Part shown: positions 56,694-64,000 of the stretch, piece by piece | Layout: the number at the start of each line of letters is the position of its first letter | How positions within the stretch are numbered: the stretch's first letter is position 1 | Assembly: GCF_001693275.1 (NCBI RefSeq) | Contig: NZ_CP016477.1 | Location: forward strand, 434,001-498,000 | Direction of reading: 5' to 3' | DNA: 64,000 bases | Origin: Picosynechococcus sp. PCC 7117 | Lineage (GTDB): Bacteria > Cyanobacteriota > Cyanobacteriia > Cyanobacteriales > MRBY01 | Notes under the pieces: model-generated | The model's database searches: none | What the model was told of the DNA's origin: nothing | What the model saw: the letters and a program-made list of their open reading frames with translations, nothing else | Translations under genes and position numbers: made by a program

Positions 56694-58085
56694 CTAGCGG
56701 CGGGCAACACCATCTTGGCGGGCGGCTTGACCGACGGCGGCGGAAACGGCGGCGGCGACCCGTTGATCGAAAACCGAGGGAATAATATGCTCTCGATCCA
56801 ACTGGGCCGGGCTAACCAAAGAGGCGATCGCCTGGGCCGCTTGGAGGCACATATTGGTGGTAATGCTGGAGGCGCGACAATCGAGGGCACCCCGGAATAC
56901 CCCCGGAAAGGCGAGGACATTATTAATTTGGTTTGGGTAATCACTCCGGCCAGTGGCCACCACCGCGACTTTATCCATGATCAGTTCCGGCTGAATTTCG
57001 GGGATCGGGTTGGCCATCGCAAAGACAATCGGGTCTTTCGCCATGGATGTCACCATTGCGGGGGTCACCACACCGGGCGCACTCACCCCAAGGAAAATAT
57101 CTGCATCCTGCATCGCCTCGGCGAGGGTACCAGAGGCGGCCACGGCAAAGGCTTGCTTTTCGGGGGTGAGATTATCCCGCTGGCTGGAAATAATGCCCTT
57201 GGAATCACACATCCAAATATCCGTTGCCCCTGCTTGCCGGAGTAATTTGGCGATCGCCACCCCCGCAGCCCCTGCTCCATTGATCACGATTTTGACGGTT
57301 TGGAGGTCTTTTTTGACTAATTTCAGGGCATTGAACAGCGCCGCCAGGGAAACAATCGCTGTACCATGTTGATCGTCATGGAAGATGGGAATATCCGTTT
57401 CTGCCTTCAGCCGTTGCTCAATCTCAAAACAGCGGGGCGCGGCAATATCTTCTAAATTCACACCGCCAAACACCGGGGCGAGATATTTCACCGTGCGGAC
57501 AATTTCTTCGACATCCTGAGTCGCCAAACAAATGGGAAACGCATTCACCCCAGCAAATTCCTTAAAGAGCATCGCTTTCCCTTCCATCACAGGCATTGCG
57601 GCTTCCGGCCCCAAATTGCCTAACCCCAAAACAGCACTGCCGTCGGTGACGATCGCCACCATATTGCTTTTCACGGTCAAATCATAGACCTGTTCCGGTT
57701 TCTCGGCGATCGCCTGACAAACGCGACCCACCCCCGGCGTATAGGCCATCGCTAAATCGGACTGCACCGTTAGGGGAATGCGACTTTCGACGGTAATTTT
57801 CCCCCCCTGATGAATCGCAAAGGTGCGGTCTAGAACCTTGAGGATTTCAATCTCTGGCACCGCTTTGACGGCATCGACAATGTCCCCAGCGTGTTTTTCA
57901 CTGGAGGCATCCACGGTGATGTTGCGGATTAAAAATTTCAGATCCCGTTCTACCAACTCAATATTGCCAAGGCTGCCTCCCACGTTGGCGATCGCCTGGG
58001 TCACATTGGCCAAAGTGCCCGCCCGGTTGGGAATGCGTAGCTGGATCGTGACACTGTAGCTAGGATTTGGGGTGAGGGCAACCAT
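56694..58085 (-). CDS. Malic enzyme (oxaloacetate-decarboxylating) with N-terminal ACT domain
   Basis: 463 aa. Converts malate to pyruvate and CO2 with NAD(P). Residues 8-80 form an ACT domain (VTIQLRIPNRAGTLANVTQ), probably an allosteric ligand site. The malic-enzyme core has YTPGVGRVCQAIAE, NLEDIAAPRCFEIEQRL and FHDDQHGTAIVSLAALFNAL (metal and substrate site), and the NAD-binding IVINGAGAAGVAIAKLLRQA near 290. The ACT fusion is shared with other bacterial malic enzymes. Cofactor choice cannot be read. Confidence 0.92.
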   Translation of the reverse strand: MVALTPNPSYSVTIQLRIPNRAGTLANVTQAIANVGGSLGNIELVERDLKFLIRNITVDASSEKHAGDIVDAVKAVPEIEILKVLDRTFAIHQGGKITVESRIPLTVQSDLAMAYTPGVGRVCQAIAEKPEQVYDLTVKSNMVAIVTDGSAVLGLGNLGPEAAMPVMEGKAMLFKEFAGVNAFPICLATQDVEEIVRTVKYLAPVFGGVNLEDIAAPRCFEIEQRLKAETDIPIFHDDQHGTAIVSLAALFNALKLVKKDLQTVKIVINGAGAAGVAIAKLLRQAGATDIWMCDSKGIISSQRDNLTPEKQAFAVAASGTLAEAMQDADIFLGVSAPGVVTPAMVTSMAKDPIVFAMANPIPEIQPELIMDKVAVVATGRSDYPNQINNVLAFPGVFRGALDCRASSITTNMCLQAAQAIASLVSPAQLDREHIIPSVFDQRVAAAVSAAVGQAARQDGVARR

Positions 58086-58333
58086 AGAATTTGCGTTAAA
58101 TTTTGCTTATTGAAAAAACGAGAAGCGGAAAAATTCCCATCTCATTTAACCCTACTTTTCCCTTTTCCTAAAGTATTCCGGCTTACGAAATGGTTTGGGA
58201 CGATCTCAAGAAAAGACACTTTATCTTGCCCGGAGCTGACCTAAATCAAATCGCGAATCATTACTCTTAGGGATGCCGCCCCGCAAATTCTTGGCAAAAT
58301 AGAGGGGAATGTCACCCAATTGTTGAAAACATC

Positions 58334-58936
58334 ATGGTTGCCCTCACCTCAGATCAGTACCTCAGTCCCGAAGAATATTTAGAGTTAGAGAAACATAGCG
58401 ACATTAAGCATGAGTATATCGATGGAGAAATCTATGCGATGGCCGGCGCTAGCAATGTCCATAACAAAATCAACACTAATCTGTTAGTTTCCCTCAGCCT
58501 TAAACTCCGGGGTTCTGGTTGCCAACCCTATAGCAGTGATATGAAAGTACGCGTTCAGGACGGACGACGCTTTTTTTATCCTGATTTGCTCGTAAGCTGC
58601 GATCCAGAAATCAATGACTTAACCGCCTACGCGATGGATCATCCACGGTTAATCATTGAAATCCTCTCCGAATCGACGGAAGGCTTTGACCGGGGTGATA
58701 AGTTTAAGTTTTACCGCACGATTCCCAGCTTGCAGGAATACATTTTGGTCAGCACAACCCATTACTCAGTAGACTGCTTTCGGCGTAGCGAAGGGAAGCT
58801 CTGGATTCTAGAAAGTTACCAAGGCCAAGAGGCAACGCTTAAACTGCAATCCCTAGACCTCGAAATTCCCCTAGTGGATATCTATGCCACGGTAAGTTTG
58901 CCGGAAGTTGAGCCGGAATTCCCCGATGAGAAATAA
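58334..58936 (+). CDS. Uma2 family (DUF820) endonuclease-like protein
   Basis: 200 aa. The family pattern is complete: LSPEEYLELEKHSDIKHEYI, YIDGEIYAMAGAS, DLLVSCDP and PRLIIEILSESTEGFDRGDK. Asp and Glu residues in DLLVSCD and IIEIL match the PD-(D/E)xK fold. Such genes exist in many copies in cyanobacteria; the function is unclear. Stand-alone, no partner gene. Confidence 0.88.
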   Translation: MVALTSDQYLSPEEYLELEKHSDIKHEYIDGEIYAMAGASNVHNKINTNLLVSLSLKLRGSGCQPYSSDMKVRVQDGRRFFYPDLLVSCDPEINDLTAYAMDHPRLIIEILSESTEGFDRGDKFKFYRTIPSLQEYILVSTTHYSVDCFRRSEGKLWILESYQGQEATLKLQSLDLEIPLVDIYATVSLPEVEPEFPDEK

Positions 58937-59082
58937 ATAAAGGCGATCGCCACCCAAGCCTCACCCCAGGTTTTTAAACCAGACACTATTGATACCAATC
59001 CCTGATAAAAGCGGCCCCATAGTGGTCAGGACAAATCAATCACTGATATCGTTGTGTCTGTATGTTGTGAGGAGCAAAACCC

Positions 59083-60528
59083 ATGATGATCATGCCAGAG
59101 GAAGGACATCCCCTGAGTCGTATGTTGGCGAGCTATCCGCCCCAAGCCCTACGGTGTGATTTACCCGCAGGCTCATTATTTGGGACTGACGGGATTCGGG
59201 GTAAAGCGGGGGATCTGCTGACGGCTCCCTTTGCGCTCCAAGTTGGCTACTGGGCTGGACAAGTGCTCCAGGAAACAGCGGCACGACGCGCCCCTGTGAT
59301 CATTGGGCAAGATTCTCGCAACTCCAGTGATATGTTAGCGATGGCGATCGCCGCTGGTTTGACCGCCTCTGGATTAGAAGTGTGGCATGTGGGCCTTTGT
59401 CCAACGCCCTGTGTTTCCTATCTGGCCCGCACCACGGACGCCATTGGTGGCATCATGATTTCCGCCAGCCACAACCCCCCCGAAGATAATGGCATTAAGT
59501 TTTTTAGTGACGCTGGGACGAAACTGCTCAAGGATCTCAGTGCCAAGATTGAAGCGGGTCTGCGCGGCGATCGCCTAGAAAATATTCTGTCGCAAACCAA
59601 TAACTGTGGTTCCTACCAACACCAAAAGGAACTGACCCAACAATACCGGAATGCAGTTTTTGCGACACTTCCCCAAGGTTTATCCCTCGACGGCCTCAAA
59701 ATTGTGCTCGATTTGGCCTGGGGCGCTTCTGTGCATTTGGCTCCCGAACTTTTCCAAGCCCTCGGTGCAGAAGTGATTGCCCTGCACCACCAACCAGACG
59801 GCAACAAAATTAACGTCAACTGCGGTTCTACCCACATCGACCAACTCCAAGGGGCGGTGCAGTTCCACAACGCGGATCTCGGCTTTGCCTTTGATGGGGA
59901 CGCCGACCGGGTGATTGCTGTGGATAACACAGGCCGGATCGTTGATGGGGATTACATCCTCTATCTTTGGGGGAAACAACTCCAGGCAGCGGGTCAACTG
60001 CCGAACAATTTAATTGTCGGTACCGTAATGGCAAATCTGGGCTTTGAGCGGGCCTGGGAAAAACTGGGAGGACAACTTCATCGGACTGCCGTTGGCGATC
60101 AGTATGTCCAAGCGGCCATGTGGCAGACGGGGGCGATGCTCGGTGGCGAACAATCGGGTCATATTCTTTGCCATCACCACAGCGTTTCTGGGGACGGGAT
60201 CCAAACGGCATTGCATTTAGCGGCCTTCGTCCGGGAGGCGGGGGTACCCCTCAATGAGTTGATTGACCAAAGTTTCCAGACCTATCCCCAGTTCCTGAAA
60301 AATGTGCGGGTCGAAGATCGCGATCGCCGTTTAAATTGGCAGAACTACGACGTACTCCAAACGGAAATTGATAAGGCCGAAGCGGCCATGGGTGATAAGG
60401 GACGGGTGTTGGTGCGAGCTTCGGGGACAGAACCTGTCATTCGGGTGATGGTTGAGGCCGAGGAACAGTATCTCGCGGAATATTGGACACAACACCTGGT
60501 CAATGTGGTGCAAAGCCATTTGGGCTAG
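59083..60528 (+). CDS. glmM: Phosphoglucosamine mutase
   Basis: Interconverts glucosamine-6-P and glucosamine-1-P on the way to UDP-GlcNAc, the precursor of peptidoglycan and of the sugars made by the wbp locus. The N-terminus has [13 protein letters not shown] near 31. The phosphoserine loop is [18 protein letters not shown] near 130, the metal loop [13 protein letters not shown] near 270, and [15 protein letters not shown] lies near the end. 481 aa is slightly longer than the usual 450. Its stop overlaps the recN stop by 4 bp. Confidence 0.92.
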   Translation: MMIMPEEGHPLSRMLASYPPQALRCDLPAGSLFGTDGIRGKAGDLLTAPFALQVGYWAGQVLQETAARRAPVIIGQDSRNSSDMLAMAIAAGLTASGLEVWHVGLCPTPCVSYLARTTDAIGGIMISASHNPPEDNGIKFFSDAGTKLLKDLSAKIEAGLRGDRLENILSQTNNCGSYQHQKELTQQYRNAVFATLPQGLSLDGLKIVLDLAWGASVHLAPELFQALGAEVIALHHQPDGNKINVNCGSTHIDQLQGAVQFHNADLGFAFDGDADRVIAVDNTGRIVDGDYILYLWGKQLQAAGQLPNNLIVGTVMANLGFERAWEKLGGQLHRTAVGDQYVQAAMWQTGAMLGGEQSGHILCHHHSVSGDGIQTALHLAAFVREAGVPLNELIDQSFQTYPQFLKNVRVEDRDRRLNWQNYDVLQTEIDKAEAAMGDKGRVLVRASGTEPVIRVMVEAEEQYLAEYWTQHLVNVVQSHLG

Positions 60529-62291
60529 GCTTGGGTCATTTTGCTGCCCGCCTTGAGGGTTTGGGCCTGGACTAAGAGGGATTCGGCGAAGGAAATCGCT
60601 TCCTCGGCGGCATGACCCCCCGTCAACTGGGCTAATTCGTCCCGGCGTTTCTGATGATGCTGTAGGGATTCTACGGCGACAAGGGTGCGATCGCCTTTTT
60701 GTTTTTTTGTCTGGGATTGCACTTGTTTTGTCACGCGAAAATGCCCATCGGCCATGGCGGCAATGAGGGGTTGGTGGGTGACGCAAAGCACCTGATGATA
60801 CTGGCTGAGGTGGTGGAGCTTGGTGGCGATCGCCTGGGCCACTTTCCCCGAAACCCCCGCGTCAATTTCATCAAACACCAAAGTTTTCGGCGTCGTCTGC
60901 TGCTGGGTAAAACAGGCTTTGAGGGCGAGGAGAAAGCGACTCATTTCCCCACCAGAAGCAATCTCGGCGAGGGGTTGAGCCACCTCTCCAGGGTTCGGGC
61001 TGAAATAAAACGTCACCTGATCGGCTCCGGCGGCAGTAGGCGAGATGGGACTAAGGCGACATTCAAAGCTCACCTTTGCCATCGCCAGGGGTTTCAGTTC
61101 TTTAATCAGTTGCTTTTCTAATTTTTGGGCTGCTTTTTGGCGTAATTGGCTTAATTTTTGGCAATGGACTTCTAAGTCTTGATATTTAATTCTACAGTCT
61201 TGCTCTAGGGCTTCAAGGGACTGATCCGCAGCGGTGAGGACATCTAGCTCCCCCTGAAGTTTGTCCCGGTAGGCGATCGCCTCGCTGAGGGTCGGGCCAT
61301 ACTTACGGCAAATTCGCTTTAGTACCCGCATTCGGGCCTCAATGTCAGCCAATTGTTTTGGGTCAGCTTCAAGATTGTTGTTGTAGGTGCTGATTTGGTG
61401 GCCTGCTTCTACTACCTCTGTAAGGGCATTGCGCACCATGTCGAGAATGCCATTTAACTGGGTATCATAGTCCACCATTTCTTTGAGCAGGTTCTCAGCC
61501 TCCCCCAAAAGATCCGCCACCGCCGGGGTTTCGGGATCGTCATTTTGGTACAAAATTTGGTGTGCCTGGTAACTGAGCTGTTGCAATTCCACCACATGGG
61601 AAAGGCGATCGCCTTCCTGTTGCAATACTTCTAGCTCCTCAGGATCCTCTAAATGGGCGTCACATAGCTCCTGGAGTTGATATTGCAGTAAATCTAGCCG
61701 TTGGAGCCGTTCTTGCTCCGAAGTGCGCCGACTTTCGAGTAATTGCTTTGCTTTGAGATAAGTTTGATAGGCTAAATTTACAAGTTGCCGCTGCTGTTGC
61801 ACCTGGGAGCCACCGTAGCTATCCAAGAGAATTCGCTGCCGTTCGGGAATCAGGAGTTCAACCGTTTGTCCCTGGGCGGTAATTTCTAGCAGTTGCGCCC
61901 GGAGTTCCGCCATCAAACCCTGATTGAGAATAATTCCGTTAACGCGACTGCGCGATCGTAAACCAGTGCGGGTCAGACTCAACTCCCGACTACAAACCAC
62001 CGTTTCATCTTCTAGCAGATCAATGTCTTGGCTCTGTAACCATTGTTTGATGCTGGGGGTGAGGGTAAAGGTGGCTTCAATAAATGCCCGTTCTCCCGTG
62101 GCATCTCCTTGATCATTTTTCGCCCGAATTAACCGCGCCGTCGCTTTTCCGCCAAGGGCAAGATCGAGGGCATCCAGAATAATTGACTTTCCGGCCCCCG
62201 TTTCCCCGGTCAAAACCATCAACCCAGCCTGTAAATCGAGCTCTAGATGATCGATCAACGCAAAATTTTCAATGCGGAGGCAACACAGCAT
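60525..62291 (-). CDS. recN: DNA repair protein RecN
   Basis: SMC-like ATPase of double-strand-break repair. The P-loop [20 protein letters not shown] is at residues 24-43 and the ABC signature with Walker B near the C-terminus ([38 protein letters not shown]). The middle is a long coiled coil. Full length at 588 aa. Convergent with glmM. Confidence 0.95.
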   Translation of the reverse strand: MLCCLRIENFALIDHLELDLQAGLMVLTGETGAGKSIILDALDLALGGKATARLIRAKNDQGDATGERAFIEATFTLTPSIKQWLQSQDIDLLEDETVVCSRELSLTRTGLRSRSRVNGIILNQGLMAELRAQLLEITAQGQTVELLIPERQRILLDSYGGSQVQQQRQLVNLAYQTYLKAKQLLESRRTSEQERLQRLDLLQYQLQELCDAHLEDPEELEVLQQEGDRLSHVVELQQLSYQAHQILYQNDDPETPAVADLLGEAENLLKEMVDYDTQLNGILDMVRNALTEVVEAGHQISTYNNNLEADPKQLADIEARMRVLKRICRKYGPTLSEAIAYRDKLQGELDVLTAADQSLEALEQDCRIKYQDLEVHCQKLSQLRQKAAQKLEKQLIKELKPLAMAKVSFECRLSPISPTAAGADQVTFYFSPNPGEVAQPLAEIASGGEMSRFLLALKACFTQQQTTPKTLVFDEIDAGVSGKVAQAIATKLHHLSQYHQVLCVTHQPLIAAMADGHFRVTKQVQSQTKKQKGDRTLVAVESLQHHQKRRDELAQLTGGHAAEEAISFAESLLVQAQTLKAGSKMTQA

Positions 62292-62410
62292 AAATGGTTG
62301 GGGAAAAGAAAAGTCGTTCGCTGTCTATTATGCCGGAGTTTTGGGGCGGCAGTGGCAGATTCTGGCCCTGGCAATTTTCACTAAAATGGCAGTAGCGCTC
62401 CACAGTTTTT

Positions 62411-63307
62411 ATGCATCTTGACCAACTCAATCAACAATACGGCCTGCCTGAACTTTCCTTTGGCGATCGCCAACGGGGTTTTCCAGTGATCAAAATTAAG
62501 AATCGGTTTGCCACGGCAGAAATCTCTCTCTATGGCGGACAGGTGCTCTCTTTCCAACCAAGCAACACCCAGGCTGATCTTTTATTTTTGAGCGATCGCA
62601 GTCATTACCGACCAGGAAAAGCGATCCGGGGTGGCATTCCCATCTGTTGGCCCTGGTTTGGGGCAGACCCGGACGGATTAGGGCGAGCAAACCATGGTTT
62701 TGCCCGCGATCGCCTCTGGACTGTCCGGCACACCGAAACCCTCGCCAATGGCGCAACCCGCGTTATTTTAAGCTTGCAAGATGATGAAGAGACCCACAAA
62801 ATTTGGGATTATGCTTTTGAACTGGCGATCGCCGTCACCGTGGGCGAAACCTTAGATCTCGAACTCACGAGTCATAACCGCGATCAAAGGCCGATGACCA
62901 TTACCCAAGCTCTCCACACCTACTTCACCATCGGCGACATTCAACGGGTTAAAGTGCTGGGCCTCGCAGGTTTGGACTACATCGATAAGGCGGATCAAGA
63001 AAAACTCAAACAACAAATTGGCGAAGTCACTATTCAGGGGGAAGTAGACCGCATTTATCAAAATACCGCCCCGAAGCTGTTCATTGATGATCTTAGTCTT
63101 GAGCGCAAAATTGAGGTTTGTAACCGAAACAGTACCACGACCATCGTCTGGAATCCTGGCATGGAGAAAACTGCAACCATGGGTGATCTTTCTCCGGACG
63201 CCTATCAACGATTTCTCTGTGTTGAAACGGCCAATGCTGCCGCCGAGACTATCACCCTCGCTCCCGGCGAACGCTATACCCTCGGTATTACTTACCGATT
63301 GTTGTGA
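62411..63307 (+). CDS. D-hexose-6-phosphate mutarotase
   Basis: 298-aa galactose-mutarotase-fold protein of the YeaD type. Motifs: GGQVLSFQPSN, KAIRGGIPICWPWFG, NHGFARDRLW (first catalytic His) and TQALHTYFTIGDI (second His), then WNPGMEKTATMGDLSPDAYQ with the catalytic Glu near FLCVETANA. It speeds the alpha/beta exchange of glucose-6-phosphate. Native composition. Confidence 0.9.
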   Translation: MHLDQLNQQYGLPELSFGDRQRGFPVIKIKNRFATAEISLYGGQVLSFQPSNTQADLLFLSDRSHYRPGKAIRGGIPICWPWFGADPDGLGRANHGFARDRLWTVRHTETLANGATRVILSLQDDEETHKIWDYAFELAIAVTVGETLDLELTSHNRDQRPMTITQALHTYFTIGDIQRVKVLGLAGLDYIDKADQEKLKQQIGEVTIQGEVDRIYQNTAPKLFIDDLSLERKIEVCNRNSTTTIVWNPGMEKTATMGDLSPDAYQRFLCVETANAAAETITLAPGERYTLGITYRLL

Positions 63308-63331
63308 GTTATGGATTATGAAAAATTTGGG

Positions 63332-64000
63332 CTAGTCGGCTTCAACCTGCACCAATACTACGGTGACGTTATCGGAACCACCGTTATCTTTAGCCGTTTC
63401 AATTAAAGCCGCCGCTGCCTGGTCGAGGTCATCATTAGCGCTCAGAATAAATTGGATTTCTGAATCGTCCACTTCTTCGGTCAGTCCATCGCTGCATAAC
63501 AACAGGCGATTGCCACTGTGAATCTCTAGGGTAGCCAGGTCAATCAAGCTTAAATCTTTACGACCCAGACATTGCGAAAGGACATGACGCCAGGGATGCA
63601 CCTTCGCCTGTTCTGCCGTAATATCTCCCGACTGCACCGCCTGGGAGACCCAGGTATGATCGCCAGTTACTTGAATGAGGGTGTCTCCCCGGAAACTATA
63701 GAGGCGAGAATCCCCCACGTGGGCGCGCCAAACATGATCGCCCCGAAATAGCACCATCACCGCTGTCGTACCCATGTCTTGACGGGCTGGGTTGTCGAGT
63801 TGATCCGCGAGGATTGCCTCATTGGCTTTGATAAGGGCCGTTTCTAAAAGATCTTCTGAGCTTTCTGGGCTTTCCCAATTAGCCTCTAAATATTGCTGGA
63901 TGGTTTCTACGGCAATCCGACTAGCTTCTTCTCCCCCTGCGTGTCCTCCCATGCCATCGGCAACGATGAAAAATCGCCCGTCGGGATCACAATAGTAGGA
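63332..64000 (-). CDS. PP2C-type Ser/Thr protein phosphatase (5' end outside window)
   Basis: The frame is open to the right edge, so the start lies beyond 64000. The visible part reads YYCDPDGRFFIVADGMGGHA (metal-binding DGMGG), then DMGTTAVMVLFRGDHVWRAH, VGDSRLYSF, CSDGLTEEVDDSE and DNGGSDNVTVVLV, all PP2C motifs with their metal Asp residues. The protein reverses Ser/Thr phosphorylation and may oppose kinases such as SpkB; that link is inference. An ATG at 63952 is internal, not the true start. Confidence 0.93.
   Translation of the reverse strand, partial: SYYCDPDGRFFIVADGMGGHAGGEEASRIAVETIQQYLEANWESPESSEDLLETALIKANEAILADQLDNPARQDMGTTAVMVLFRGDHVWRAHVGDSRLYSFRGDTLIQVTGDHTWVSQAVQSGDITAEQAKVHPWRHVLSQCLGRKDLSLIDLATLEIHSGNRLLLCSDGLTEEVDDSEIQFILSANDDLDQAAAALIETAKDNGGSDNVTVVLVQVEAD

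Overview
The window is chromosomal DNA of a unicellular cyanobacterium. The palindromic octamer GCGATCGC (HIP1) is scattered through nearly every housekeeping gene. The gene content is also cyanobacterial: an NtcA-type urea-transport promoter, an SpkB-type kinase with pentapeptide repeats, a long RibBA and several DUF29 proteins. Base composition and gene set resemble the Synechococcus sp. PCC 7002 (Picosynechococcus) group, but that is inference; no 16S or database comparison was possible.

Layout: (1) 1-4.2 kb: urtA (urea-binding lipoprotein) behind an NtcA-like promoter, then a folC / small unknown protein / ADP-ribosylglycohydrolase operon. (2) 4.4-21.4 kb: a surface-polysaccharide locus. 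Its outer genes (wbpA, wbpB, wbpD at the 21-18 kb end, wbpI at 8.6-9.7 kb) encode four steps towards UDP-2,3-diacetamido-2,3-dideoxymannuronic acid. Between them lies an AT-rich, HIP1-poor cassette with neuA, neuB, a GNAT acetyltransferase, a TIM-barrel protein, a methyltransferase, a CBS-aminotransferase fusion, a Wzx-like flippase and a putative glycosyltransferase. This suggests a nonulosonic (sialic-acid-like) sugar. At 6.9-9.0 kb there is a recombination scar: a 330-bp near-identical duplication of the wbpI 3' end encloses a perfect 84-bp duplication of a DUF29 tail. (3) 21.5-33.4 kb: a DUF29 pseudogene, then aspS, an unknown protein, an aldo/keto reductase split by a frameshift, a TPR protein, recA, ribBA, a GAF histidine kinase, a small ribbon-helix-helix protein and speD. 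(4) 33.5-38.9 kb: clpB with a long acidic tail, followed by a HIP1-free AT-rich two-gene island: a PD-(D/E)xK nuclease-like domain fused to a ParA ATPase, plus a ParB-like protein. (5) 38.9-64 kb: peptidases prlC and M1, an oxidoreductase, a CNNM transporter-like protein, tRNA-Tyr and tRNA-Thr, two miniproteins, a histidine kinase with a degenerate ATP lobe, rpsF, a FAH-family enzyme, an orphan solute-binding lipoprotein, spkB, pheT, malic enzyme, a Uma2 protein, glmM, recN, a sugar mutarotase, and a PP2C phosphatase cut by the window edge.

Most of the window is ordinary core genome. The best candidates for undescribed biology are the nuclease-ParA/ParB-like pair (36.7-38.8 kb), the CBS-aminotransferase fusion and nested nonulosonate cassette (12.4-18 kb), and the nested duplications at 6.9-9.0 kb. 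No CRISPR array, prophage or insertion sequence was seen. All calls come from reading the sequence and from memory of protein families; no alignment search was run.
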